DNA from: Brevibacterium picturae
Lineage (GTDB): Bacteria > Actinomycetota > Actinomycetes > Actinomycetales > Brevibacteriaceae
NCBI RefSeq assembly: GCF_030453725.1
Contig: NZ_JAKDJU010000007.1
Span: forward strand, 1-40,510
Length of the DNA: 40,510 nucleotides
Direction of reading: 5' to 3'
Numbering within the stretch: the stretch's first letter is position 1; each line of letters opens with the position of its first letter. Under the pieces are notes generated by a model, which searched no databases, had not been told where the DNA came from, and saw only the letters and a list, made by a program, of their open reading frames with translations. Below are positions 30,931 to 39,298 of this stretch, one piece after another. The position numbers were made by a program, and so were the translations under genes.

Positions 30931-31746
30931 TCAGCCCTCCGATCCGGCCTCAGCCGCAGGGGCCTCGGCGTTGTTCTCAGTGGTACGGGCCTGATCGTTC
31001 CGGCGGGGTGCGCCTTCCTGACCACGACCACGGCCTCCACGACCGCGCCCACGGCCACGAGGACCACGAGCAGCAGGAGCCTTGGCCTGCTCGGCAGCAA
31101 GCTCCTGGTCGGTCATGTCGCCCTTGTAGATCCACACCTTGACGCCGATGCGTCCGAATGTGGTGTGTGCTTCGTGGAAGCCGTAATCGATGTTCGCCCG
31201 CAGGGTGTGCAGAGGCACACGACCCTCGCGGTAGAACTCGGAACGGCTCATTTCGGCACCGCCGAGACGACCGGAGCACTGCACGCGGATGCCCTTGGCA
31301 CCTGCACGCTGGGCGCTCTGGATCGACTTGCGCATCGCACGGCGGAATGCCACGCGGCTTGCCAGCTGCTCGGCAACTCCCTGAGCAACGAGCTGCGCGT
31401 CGACCTCTGAGTTCTTCACCTCAAGGATGTTGAGCTGAATCTGCTTGCCGGTGAGCTTCTCGAGCTGACCGCGGATGCGGTCGGCTTCGGCTCCACGACG
31501 TCCAATGACGATGCCCGGGCGGGCAGTGTGGATGTCGACTCGGACACGATCACGCGTACGTTCGATGTTCACCTTGGAGATGCCAGCGCGCTCAAGGCCC
31601 TTGGTCATCATCTTGCGGATCTTCACATCTTCGAGCACGTAGTCGCTGTAGCGCTGACCCGGTGTCGTGGAGTCAGCAAACCACTTCGACTTGTGATCCG
31701 TGGTGATTCCGAGTCGGAATCCGTTCGGATTGATTTTCTGGCCCAT
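30931..31746 (-). CDS. rpsC: 30S ribosomal protein S3 with RG-rich C-terminal tail
   Basis: S3 forms part of the mRNA entry channel and has a KH domain with GIVIGRRGAEADRIRGQLEKL. The core ends near residue 215 (TFGRIGVKVWIYKGD). A tail of about 50 residues follows, including RGPRGRGRGRGGRGRGQEG and an Ala/Glu-rich end. At 271 residues it is longer than the 233 of E. coli. It overlaps the rplV stop (TAATG). Confidence 0.98.
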   Translation of the reverse strand: MGQKINPNGFRLGITTDHKSKWFADSTTPGQRYSDYVLEDVKIRKMMTKGLERAGISKVNIERTRDRVRVDIHTARPGIVIGRRGAEADRIRGQLEKLTGKQIQLNILEVKNSEVDAQLVAQGVAEQLASRVAFRRAMRKSIQSAQRAGAKGIRVQCSGRLGGAEMSRSEFYREGRVPLHTLRANIDYGFHEAHTTFGRIGVKVWIYKGDMTDQELAAEQAKAPAARGPRGRGRGRGGRGRGQEGAPRRNDQARTTENNAEAPAAEAGSEG

Positions 31747-32132
31747 TAACGGTTCCCCTTCCGGCTCTTGCGCTGAGGCAGGTCGTCGCCGCTGGCCAGG
31801 ACCACTGAAACGTGGCTTGTGCGCTTCTCAATGCGGAAAGCGCGACCCTGTGCTCGCGGACGGAACCGCTTCATGGTCGGCCCCTCGTCCACGAATGCTT
31901 CGGAGATGACCAGTTCGTTCTCGTCGAACGCAATGCCCTCCTCGTCGGCCCGGACTCGCGCATTCGCGACGCCGGAGGCAACGAGCTTGTAAATCGGATC
32001 TGATGCCGACTGTTCTGCAAACTTCAACACCGCAAGTGCTTCGGTCGCCTGCTGACCACGAATGAGGTCGATGACGCGCCGAGCCTTGCGAGGCGTGACG
32101 CGCAGGTAACGCGCCTTAGCCTTGGCTTCCAT
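31746..32132 (-). CDS. rplV: 50S ribosomal protein L22
   Basis: A 128-residue L22 whose beta-hairpin lines the exit tunnel. MEAKAKARYLRVTPRKARRVIDLIRGQ and the hairpin region FRPRAQGRAFRIEKRTSHVSVVL are diagnostic. The stop shares a base with the rpsC start (TAATG). Confidence 0.98.
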   Translation of the reverse strand: MEAKAKARYLRVTPRKARRVIDLIRGQQATEALAVLKFAEQSASDPIYKLVASGVANARVRADEEGIAFDENELVISEAFVDEGPTMKRFRPRAQGRAFRIEKRTSHVSVVLASGDDLPQRKSRKGNR

Positions 32133-32174
32133 CGCTTCCTTCTCTCTTGTCTAGGATCGTAGGAGTGCCCCGCC

Positions 32175-32456
32175 TCAGCGGCGGCGACCCTTACGATCGT
32201 CCTTTTCGTGGCCACGGAACGTCCGTGTCTGTGCGAACTCGCCAAGCTTATGTCCGACCATGGCTTCAGTGATGAAGACTGGAACATGCTTGCGTCCGTC
32301 ATGTACTGCGATGGTGTGTCCCAGGAAGTCCGGGATGATCATCGAGCGACGAGACCATGTCTTGATTACATTTTTAGAGTTCTTCTCGTTCTGAACAGCC
32401 ACCTTCTGGTACAGGTGTTCATCGACGAAAGGACCCTTTTTGAGGCTACGAGGCAT
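32175..32456 (-). CDS. rpsS: 30S ribosomal protein S19
   Basis: A 93-residue S19 of the 30S head, paired with S13. MPRSLKKGPFVDEHLYQKVAVQN and GHKLGEFAQTRTFRGHEKDDRKGRRR are diagnostic. It follows rplB by 15 bp. Confidence 0.98.
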   Translation of the reverse strand: MPRSLKKGPFVDEHLYQKVAVQNEKNSKNVIKTWSRRSMIIPDFLGHTIAVHDGRKHVPVFITEAMVGHKLGEFAQTRTFRGHEKDDRKGRRR

Positions 32457-32471
32457 AAGTCAGTACTCCAA

Positions 32472-33308
32472 TCAGCGCTTCTTGCCGGTCCGGCGACGGC
32501 GCACGATGTACTTGTCGCTCTCTTTGTTCGGCCGGCGTGTGCGGCCTTCTAGCTGACCCCACGGGCTGACTGGGTGACGTCCACCCGAAGTACGGCCCTC
32601 GCCACCACCATGCGGGTGATCGATCGGGTTCATGACGACACCACGCACGGATGGGCGCTTGCCCTTCCAACGCATGCGGCCTGCTTTGCCCCAGCTGATG
32701 TTCGACTGCTCGGCATTGCCGACCTCGCCGACCGTCGCACGGCAGCGCGCATCAACATTGCGGATCTCGCCCGAAGGCATCCGCAGCTGAGCGAACCGGC
32801 CGTACTTCGCAACGAGCTGCACGGACGAACCGGCAGAACGAGCGATCTTGGCACCGCCGCCTGGACGCATTTCAACTGCGTGCAGCACGGTGCCGACTGG
32901 GATGTTGCGCAGGGCAAGGTTGTTGCCCGGCTTGATGTCTGCGCCCGATCCCGCTTCAACCTGTGCGCCCTGCTGAAGATTCTGCGGGGCGAGGATGTAG
33001 CGCTTCTCGCCGTCTGCATAGTGCAGAAGAGCGATCCGCGCGGTGCGGTTCGGGTCGTATTCGATGTGTGCGACCTTCGCCGGAACGCCATCTTTGTCAT
33101 GGCGGCGGAAGTCGATGACACGGTACTGACGCTTGTGGCCGCCGCCCTGATGGCGAGTGGTCACGCGTCCCTGACTGTTGCGGCCACCGCGCTTGGGCAG
33201 TGGGCGCAGAAGTGACTTCTCCGGTGTAGACCGGGTCACTTCGACGAAGTCGGCGACCGATGAGCCACGGCGGCCCGGGGTCGTCGGCTTGTGCTTACGG
33301 ATTCCCAT
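32472..33308 (-). CDS. rplB: 50S ribosomal protein L2
   Basis: A 278-residue L2, needed for subunit joining and peptidyl transferase structure. MGIRKHKPTTPGRRGSSVADF opens it. MNPIDHPHGGGEGRTSGGRHP contains the conserved histidine region near the active centre. Confidence 0.98.
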   Translation of the reverse strand: MGIRKHKPTTPGRRGSSVADFVEVTRSTPEKSLLRPLPKRGGRNSQGRVTTRHQGGGHKRQYRVIDFRRHDKDGVPAKVAHIEYDPNRTARIALLHYADGEKRYILAPQNLQQGAQVEAGSGADIKPGNNLALRNIPVGTVLHAVEMRPGGGAKIARSAGSSVQLVAKYGRFAQLRMPSGEIRNVDARCRATVGEVGNAEQSNISWGKAGRMRWKGKRPSVRGVVMNPIDHPHGGGEGRTSGGRHPVSPWGQLEGRTRRPNKESDKYIVRRRRTGKKR

Positions 33309-33338
33309 GAGTCTTGTCCTTCTTTTACGAAGGATCGC

Positions 33339-33638
33339 TTAGAGCGATCCACCGAAGATGTCGATCGATCCGTCCTTGAGGGCGACAATGGCACGCTTGG
33401 TGTCCTTGCGCTTACCCCAACCGGTGCGGGTGCGGCGGCGCTTGCCCTGACGATTCAGGGTGTTGACCTTGGCAACCTGCACATCGAAGATCGATTCAAT
33501 GGCGTGCTTGATCTCGGTCTTGTTTGACCCCTGGTCGACGAGAAAGGTGTACTTACCCTCGTCCATCAGGCTGTAGGTCTTTTCCGAGACGACCGGTGCG
33601 ACGATGATGTCGCGTGGGTCCTTGAAGTTCAGACTCAT
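33339..33638 (-). CDS. rplW: 50S ribosomal protein L23
   Basis: A 99-residue L23 at the tunnel exit, docking site for trigger factor and SRP. VSEKTYSLMDEGKYTFLVDQGSNKTEIKHAIESIFDVQV is diagnostic. It overlaps the rplD stop by ATGA. Confidence 0.98.
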   Translation of the reverse strand: MSLNFKDPRDIIVAPVVSEKTYSLMDEGKYTFLVDQGSNKTEIKHAIESIFDVQVAKVNTLNRQGKRRRTRTGWGKRKDTKRAIVALKDGSIDIFGGSL

Positions 33639-34288
33639 GATGCGTCCTCCGATTTGCGGTATCCGCCCAGGAACGTCTCCAGCGCTGACTCGGTGAACAC
33701 GATGTCATCGGCGATCAGCACATCGTATGTGTTGAGCTGATCCGAGGTGAGGACGTGCACGTGAGACAGGTTGCGAACGCTGCGCTCGGTGAGCTCGTCG
33801 TCACGGTCGAGCACCACGAGGGTGTTCTTGCGATCGGAGAGGCCGGCCAGAGCGAGCTTCGCCTGCTTGGTCGACGGTGCTTCGCCGGTGACCAGGTTCT
33901 TCACAACGAAGACCTGATCGAGACGTGCACGATCCGAGAGAGCGCCGCGCAGTGCAGCGGTCTTCATCTTCTTGGGGGTCCGCTGCGAGTAATCGCGAGG
34001 AACCGGCCCGTGCACGATTCCACCGCCGTTGTACTGAGGAGCGCGGATCGAACCCTGACGGGCGTTGCCGGTTCCCTTCTGGCGGTAGGGCTTGCGACCG
34101 CCACCGCGTACTTCGGAGCGGGTCTTTGTCTTGTGTGTACCCTGACGGGCTGCTGCCAACTGCGCGACAACAACCTGGTGAATCAACGGCACATTGGTCT
34201 GCACGCCAAAGATCTCGGCTGGCAGGTCAACGGATCCTGTTTTCGCACCAGTGGCATCGACAACGTCGACTGTCTTGATATCAGTCAT
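33635..34288 (-). CDS. rplD: 50S ribosomal protein L4
   Basis: A 217-residue L4 whose loop reaches into the exit tunnel (TRSEVRGGGRKPYRQKGTGNARQGSIRAPQYNGGGIVHGP). In E. coli L4 represses the S10 operon through its leader. Here the rpsJ leader is long and structured, but no direct equivalence can be seen. It starts 5 bp after rplC. Confidence 0.98.
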   Translation of the reverse strand: MTDIKTVDVVDATGAKTGSVDLPAEIFGVQTNVPLIHQVVVAQLAAARQGTHKTKTRSEVRGGGRKPYRQKGTGNARQGSIRAPQYNGGGIVHGPVPRDYSQRTPKKMKTAALRGALSDRARLDQVFVVKNLVTGEAPSTKQAKLALAGLSDRKNTLVVLDRDDELTERSVRNLSHVHVLTSDQLNTYDVLIADDIVFTESALETFLGGYRKSEDAS

Positions 34289-34293
34289 TACGT

Positions 34294-34968
34294 TCAGCCC
34301 TCCTTCGCGGCCGAGCGAACGAGAACGACCGCACCCTTGGGACCAGGTACGGCACCCTTGATGAGCAGGAAGTTGTTCTCGGTGTCCACGGCGTGGATCG
34401 TGAGGTTCTGGGTGGTGTGCTTGACGGCACCCATACGGCCAGCCATGCGCATACCTTTGAACACGCGACCCGGGGTCGCGGCTCCGCCGATCGAACCCGG
34501 CTTGCGGTGGTTGCGGTGCTGTCCGTGGGAGGCGCCGACACCGGCGAAGCCGTGACGCTTCATGACACCGGCGGTTCCCTTACCCTTGGTCTTAGCGGTC
34601 ACGTCGACCTTGATCCCGGTGTCGAAGGTATCGACTCCGAGTTCCTGACCCAGTGCATAGTCAGCAGCGTCTGCTGTGCGCAACTCGACAAGGTGACGGC
34701 GTGGAGTCACGCCGGCCTTCTCGAAGTGGCCTGCAGTGGGCTTGTTGACCTTGCGCGGATCGATCTCGCCGAACGCGATCTGCAGTGCGGGGTAACCATC
34801 GGTTTCCTCGTTGCGGATCTGAGTCACGACGTTGCTGCCGGCGGCCACTACGGTCACCGGTACGAGATTGTTCTGCTCATCCCAAACCTGGGTCATGCCC
34901 AGCTTGGTTCCCAGAAGGCCCTTGACCTTGCGGGTGGTAGGGAGAGCTGATGAACGATTGTTCGCCAT
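34294..34968 (-). CDS. rplC: 50S ribosomal protein L3
   Basis: A 224-residue L3 that organises the peptidyl transferase region. GLLGTKLGMTQVWDEQNNLVPVTVV and GVMKRHGFAGVGASHGQHRNHRKPGSIGG are diagnostic. GGAGG lies 5 nt before the ATG. rpsJ ends 11 bp upstream. Confidence 0.98.
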   Translation of the reverse strand: MANNRSSALPTTRKVKGLLGTKLGMTQVWDEQNNLVPVTVVAAGSNVVTQIRNEETDGYPALQIAFGEIDPRKVNKPTAGHFEKAGVTPRRHLVELRTADAADYALGQELGVDTFDTGIKVDVTAKTKGKGTAGVMKRHGFAGVGASHGQHRNHRKPGSIGGAATPGRVFKGMRMAGRMGAVKHTTQNLTIHAVDTENNFLLIKGAVPGPKGAVVLVRSAAKEG

Positions 34969-34979
34969 GTTTGCCTCCC

Positions 34980-35288
34980 TTAGAGCTTGATCTCGATGTT
35001 GACGTCGTCAGCGAGGTCGAGACGCATCAGCGAGTCGACTGCCTTCGGCGTCGGATCGACGATGTCGATCAGACGCTTATGCGTGCGCATTTCGAAATGC
35101 TCACGGCTGTCTTTGTACTTGTGTGGCGAACGGATGACGCAGTACACGTTCTTCTCCGTTGGCAACGGCACGGGGCCCACAACAGTCGCACCTGCGCGAG
35201 TGACGGTGTCCACGATCTTGCGTGCAGCACTGTCAATCACAGCATGGTCGTACGACTTGAGCCGAATGCGGATTTTCTGTCCCGCCAT
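34980..35288 (-). CDS. rpsJ: 30S ribosomal protein S10 (NusE)
   Basis: A 102-residue S10, also the NusE antitermination factor. QKIRIRLKSYDHAVIDSAARKIVDTVTRAGATVVGPVPLPT is diagnostic. It is the first gene of the S10 cluster and is preceded by a leader of about 225 nt. The Shine-Dalgarno is weak (GAAAGAGA). Confidence 0.98.
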   Translation of the reverse strand: MAGQKIRIRLKSYDHAVIDSAARKIVDTVTRAGATVVGPVPLPTEKNVYCVIRSPHKYKDSREHFEMRTHKRLIDIVDPTPKAVDSLMRLDLADDVNIEIKL

Positions 35289-35520
35289 GGCGTCGTCTCT
35301 TTCTTTAGTTGCTTCCGGCCATCAACCAACAGTCGATCGAAATCGTCTGTGGTCTGTGCCGGCTGACCATGACCGACCCCCGAGGTCGGGCGTGTCGGCT
35401 AATCCTGACGGAGAATTTTTCAATTCCCAGGGAGGGCCGACGGCGCTTCTACTCATTGGCTGCTCGGTCCGAACCCGCTTTCACGCAGATTCATCGATCC
35501 GATAGTGTTCCGGGCTGTTC
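35289..35520 (-). promoter_or_regulatory. Long structured leader of the S10 operon
   Basis: If transcription starts from the promoter near 35,525-35,550, the mRNA has over 220 untranslated bases. It contains CCGACC-CCCGA-GGTCGG (35373-35389) and further GC-rich complementary segments such as AGCCGAC. No small open frame looks like a real leader peptide. Confidence 0.45.
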
Positions 35521-35550
35521 GCGGTATCTCTACCGCAGTGCAGGGGTCAA
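35521..35550 (-). promoter_or_regulatory. Probable S10 operon promoter with overlapping inverted repeat
   Basis: On the minus strand TTGACC (35545-35550) and GATACC (35523-35528) are 16 bp apart. The -10 region coincides with the perfect inverted repeat GCGGTA-TCTC-TACCGC (35521-35536), which could be an operator or an early hairpin. Confidence 0.45.
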
Positions 35551-35691
35551 CGCCCAAAACGCAACTTCACCATCTTGTCACATAGCACTTCATCCGCGCA
35601 ATTCCAGGCATCTGTCCTGTGAGGCATCTCATGATCGCATGCCCGAGTGAGTCAGGCAGGTCACACCCAGAGGCGCTTTCCCTTGTGAATG

Positions 35692-35726
35692 CACGGAACC
35701 CCGGCCCAGTGGACCGGGGTTCCGTG
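35692..35726 (-). terminator. Terminator hairpin after tuf
   Basis: CACGGAACCCCGG (35692-35704) pairs perfectly with CCGGGGTTCCGTG (35714-35726) around a 9-nt loop. It lies about 60 nt after the tuf stop, ending the str cluster before the S10 promoter. Downstream Ts are few. Confidence 0.75.
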
Positions 35727-35786
35727 TCGATCGTTCAGAACCGTAGTCCCGAGCTCAAGGCCGAAACCTCGAAGATCGACGGTATA

Positions 35787-36980
35787 TCAGGCGGTGATCT
35801 TGGTGACTCGACCAGCGCCGACGGTGCGTCCACCCTCGCGGATAGCGAAGCGGAGGCCCTCTTCCATAGCGATCGGCTGGATCAGCTCGACCGTCATGTC
35901 GGTGTTGTCGCCCGGCATGACCATTTCGGTGCCCTCAGGCAGCTGGATGACGCCGGTGACGTCGGTCGTCCGGAAGTAGAACTGAGGACGGTAGTTCGAG
36001 TAGAACGGGTTGTGACGTCCACCCTCGTCCTTGCTCAGGATGTAGACCTGACCTTCGAAGTTCGTGTGCGGGGTGATCGATCCCGGCTTCACGATAACCT
36101 GTCCGCGCTCCACGTCTTCGCGCTTGGTTCCGCGCAGGAGCAGTCCGACGTTCTCGCCTGCACGTGCGTCAGGCAGAGTCTTGCGGAACATCTCGATTGC
36201 GGTGACGGTCGTCTTGGACGACTTCTCCTTGATGCCCACGATCTCGATGTCGTCGTTAGGCAGCAGGACGCCGCGCTCCACACGACCGGTGACGACGGTT
36301 CCACGACCGGTGATCGTGAAGACGTCTTCCACAGGCATGAGGAATGGCTTGTCGATGTCGCGCTCCGGCTCGGGAACGTTGTCATCGACGGCTTCCATGA
36401 GGTCTTCGACGCTCTTGACCCACTTCTCGTCGCCTTCCAGCGCCTTGAGAGCGGACACAGGAATGACAGGAGCGTTGTCGCCGTCGAAGTCCTGGCTCGA
36501 GAGCAGATCGCGCACCTCGAAGTCGACGAGCTCGAGGAGCTCCTCGTCATCGACCATATCGGACTTGTTCAGTGCGACAACGATGTAGGGCACACCAACC
36601 TGACGCGCGAGCAGAACGTGCTCACGGGTCTGCGGCATCGGGCCGTCGGTAGCGGCGACCACGAGGATCGCGCCGTCCATCTGAGCAGCACCGGTGATCA
36701 TGTTCTTGATGTAGTCGGCGTGACCAGGGGCATCGACGTGTGCGTAGTGACGCTTCTCGGTCTGGTATTCAACGTGCGAGACGTTGATGGTGATGCCGCG
36801 CTCCTTCTCCTCAGGTGCATTGTCCACCTGGTCGAAGGCGCGAGCCTCATTGAGTTCTGGGTACTTTTCCGCCAGGACCTTTGTGATCGCTGCGGTCAAG
36901 GTGGTCTTTCCGTGGTCAACGTGGCCAATGGTGCCGATGTTGACGTGCGGCTTAGTCCTATCGAAACTAGCCTTTGCCAC
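35787..36980 (-). CDS. tuf: Elongation factor Tu
   Basis: A 397-residue GTPase that delivers aminoacyl-tRNA. GHVDHGKTT (G1), DAPGHADY (G3, with Ala where E. coli has Cys) and NKSD (G4) are in place, and domains 2 and 3 are complete. The start is GTG at 36980 (VAKASFDRTKPHVN) with AGGAGG 6 nt upstream; an ATG at 37004 adds residues not in the family. It lies 115 bp after fusA and has its own hairpin-containing leader. Confidence 0.99.
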   Translation of the reverse strand: MAKASFDRTKPHVNIGTIGHVDHGKTTLTAAITKVLAEKYPELNEARAFDQVDNAPEEKERGITINVSHVEYQTEKRHYAHVDAPGHADYIKNMITGAAQMDGAILVVAATDGPMPQTREHVLLARQVGVPYIVVALNKSDMVDDEELLELVDFEVRDLLSSQDFDGDNAPVIPVSALKALEGDEKWVKSVEDLMEAVDDNVPEPERDIDKPFLMPVEDVFTITGRGTVVTGRVERGVLLPNDDIEIVGIKEKSSKTTVTAIEMFRKTLPDARAGENVGLLLRGTKREDVERGQVIVKPGSITPHTNFEGQVYILSKDEGGRHNPFYSNYRPQFYFRTTDVTGVIQLPEGTEMVMPGDNTDMTVELIQPIAMEEGLRFAIREGGRTVGAGRVTKITA

Positions 36981-37004
36981 TGGGTTCCTCCTCGTGGTTG
37001 GCAA

Positions 37005-37025
37005 AAGATATGCGGTTCATATCTT
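37005..37025 (-). promoter_or_regulatory. Hairpin with T run in the fusA-tuf gap
   Basis: AAGATATG (37005-37012) pairs perfectly with CATATCTT (37018-37025) around CGGTT. On the minus strand the stem is followed by TTTTG and then, about 12 nt later, the tuf AGGAGG. The stem is AT-rich, so it would be a weak terminator or a processing/attenuation signal. Confidence 0.45.
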
Positions 37026-37095
37026 AGACCTTTGTTGGTTATCTTTCATTCCGGTGAACATGTTCTTGCTCACCAGGGCGACCGGGGACCGGAGA

Positions 37096-39201
37096 TTACT
37101 CTCCGCCACGCATCTTCTGGACGATCTCTTCGGCAACAGCCTTCGGGACCTCCGCATAGCTGGAGAAAGTCATCGTGTACACCGCACGGCCCTGGGTCTT
37201 CGACCGCAGATCACCGATGTAACCGAACATCTCCGACAACGGGACCACAGCCTTGACGACCTTCACACCGGAAGCATCGTCCATGGACTGGATCTGGCCA
37301 CGCCTGGAATTCAGGTCGCCGATGACGTCACCCATGTATTCCTCAGGGGTGCGCACTTCGACGTCCATGACCGGTTCCAGCAGAACCGGCTTCGCCTTCT
37401 GAACGGCCTCCTTGAAGACCATCGAGCCGGCGATCTTGAATGCCATCTCCGAGGAGTCGACATCATGGTAGGCACCATCGACCAGTGTGGCCTTGACGCC
37501 GACCATCGGGTATCCGGCCAGGACACCGAGCTGCATGGCGTCCTGGATACCGGCATCGACGCTCGGAATGTATTCGCGTGGCACACGGCCACCCGTGATC
37601 GCATTCTCGAACTCGTAAATGTTATCGCCTTCGACCTCGAGAGGCTCGAAGGTGACCTGGACCTTCGCGAACTGTCCCGATCCACCCGTCTGCTTCTTGT
37701 GGGTGTAATCGTACTTATCGACCGTGCGACGGATGGTCTCACGGTAGGCGACCTGAGGCTTGCCCACGTTCGCCTCGACCTTGAACTCACGACGCATGCG
37801 GTCGACGAGGATGTCGAGGTGAAGCTCGCCCATTCCGCGGATGACGGTCTGACCGGTCTCCGCGTCGAGCTCGACCCGGTAAGTCGGGTCTTCCCGGACG
37901 AACTTCTGGATGGCAGACGACAGCTTCTCCTGGTCACTCTTGGTCTTGGGCTCGATGGCCACAGAGATGACCGGCTCAGGGAAGGTCATCGACTCAAGAG
38001 CGATCGGGGCGCTCGGGTCGCACAGCGTGTCACCGGTGGTTGTCTCTTTGAGACCGATGAACGCGTAGATGTGCCCGGCGATGGCCTCTTCGACAGGGTT
38101 CTCCTTGTTGGAGTGCATCTGGAAGAGTTTGCCGACGCGCTCTTTCTTGCCGCTCGTCGAGTTGAGAACCTGCTCGCCCGACTTCACCTGTCCGGAGTAC
38201 ACGCGAACGTATGTCAGCGTGCCGAAGAACGCGTGAGTAGCCACCTTGAACGCGAGCGCCGAGAAGGGCTCGTCCACAGAAGGCCTGCGGGTCAGCTTGT
38301 CGTCCTCGTCACGAGGGTTCTCTCCGACCATGGGAGGGACCTCGAGCGGCGAAGGCAGGTAGTCGATGACGGCATTGAGCATGGGCTGGACACCCTTGTT
38401 CTTGTATGCCGAACCGCACATGACCGGGAATGCAGTGGAGTTGACGACGAGAGAGCGGATTCCGCCCTTGATCTCATCGATCGAGAGCTCTTCGCCTTCG
38501 AGGTACTTCTCCATGAGTTCATCAGTAGCATCAGCAACATCCTCGACGAGCTGAGCACGGAATTCTTCGGCCTTGCTCTGGAGATCTTCAGGGATCTCGA
38601 TCTCGGTCATGTCCTGACCCTTCTTGGACTCATCGGGCCAGATGTAGGCCTTCATCTCAAGAAGATCGACGATGCCGGCGAAGTCCGACTCGGCGCCGAT
38701 AGGCAGCTGGATGACCAGCGGCTTGGCACCGAGACGTTCCCGGATGGTGTCGACGGTGAAGTAGAAGTCAGCGCCGAGCTTGTCCATCTTGTTGACGAAG
38801 CACACGCGCGGCACGTCGTACTTGTCGGCCTGACGCCAGACGGTCTCGGACTGCGGTTCAACGCCTTCCTTGCCATCGAAGACGGCAACGGCGCCGTCGA
38901 GGACGCGCAGCGAGCGCTCAACCTCGACGGTGAAGTCGACGTGGCCCGGGGTGTCGATGATGTTGATCTGGTTGTCGTGCCAGTAACAGGTGGTGGCAGC
39001 CGACGTAATCGTGATGCCGCGTTCCTGCTCCTGATCCATCCAGTCCATCGTCGAGGCACCGTCGTGGGTCTCGCCGATCTTGTAGTTCACACCGGTGTAG
39101 TAAAGAATGCGTTCGGTCGTGGTGGTCTTACCGGCATCGATGTGGGCCATGATGCCGATGTTGCGGACCTTGTTCAGGTCGGTGAGCACGTCAAGTGCCA
39201 C
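37096..39201 (-). CDS. fusA: Elongation factor G
   Basis: A 701-residue translocase GTPase. G1 AHIDAGKTTTTERILYYTG, G3 DTPGHVDF and G4 NKMDKLGADF are present, and all five domains follow through RGGE at the C-terminus. The start is GTG (MALDVLTDLNKVRNIGIMAHID). The Shine-Dalgarno is poor (repeated AGAG). It lies between rpsG and tuf with hairpins in both gaps. Confidence 0.99.
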   Translation of the reverse strand: MALDVLTDLNKVRNIGIMAHIDAGKTTTTERILYYTGVNYKIGETHDGASTMDWMDQEQERGITITSAATTCYWHDNQINIIDTPGHVDFTVEVERSLRVLDGAVAVFDGKEGVEPQSETVWRQADKYDVPRVCFVNKMDKLGADFYFTVDTIRERLGAKPLVIQLPIGAESDFAGIVDLLEMKAYIWPDESKKGQDMTEIEIPEDLQSKAEEFRAQLVEDVADATDELMEKYLEGEELSIDEIKGGIRSLVVNSTAFPVMCGSAYKNKGVQPMLNAVIDYLPSPLEVPPMVGENPRDEDDKLTRRPSVDEPFSALAFKVATHAFFGTLTYVRVYSGQVKSGEQVLNSTSGKKERVGKLFQMHSNKENPVEEAIAGHIYAFIGLKETTTGDTLCDPSAPIALESMTFPEPVISVAIEPKTKSDQEKLSSAIQKFVREDPTYRVELDAETGQTVIRGMGELHLDILVDRMRREFKVEANVGKPQVAYRETIRRTVDKYDYTHKKQTGGSGQFAKVQVTFEPLEVEGDNIYEFENAITGGRVPREYIPSVDAGIQDAMQLGVLAGYPMVGVKATLVDGAYHDVDSSEMAFKIAGSMVFKEAVQKAKPVLLEPVMDVEVRTPEEYMGDVIGDLNSRRGQIQSMDDASGVKVVKAVVPLSEMFGYIGDLRSKTQGRAVYTMTFSSYAEVPKAVAEEIVQKMRGGE

Positions 39202-39244
39202 GGTGTCTCTCTCTCACTCGATGATGTGATCGACTCCCCCGCTG

Positions 39245-39282
39245 CCCGGTCGGCAGACTCCGACTGGTGCCTGCCGACCGGG
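39245..39282 (-). promoter_or_regulatory. Hairpin between rpsG and fusA
   Basis: CCCGGTCGGCAG (39245-39256) pairs perfectly over 12 bp with CTGCCGACCGGG (39271-39282), enclosing a 14-nt loop. It begins 17 nt after the rpsG stop on the minus strand. No T run follows; it may protect or process the rpsL-rpsG mRNA. Confidence 0.55.
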
Positions 39283-39298
39283 TTCCTGGGAGGAATGA

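Noticed and set aside
35619..37256. Plus-strand open frame of 545 codons opposite tuf
   Set aside because: It is an antisense shadow of EF-Tu. Its N-terminal part crosses the tuf terminator and non-coding DNA.
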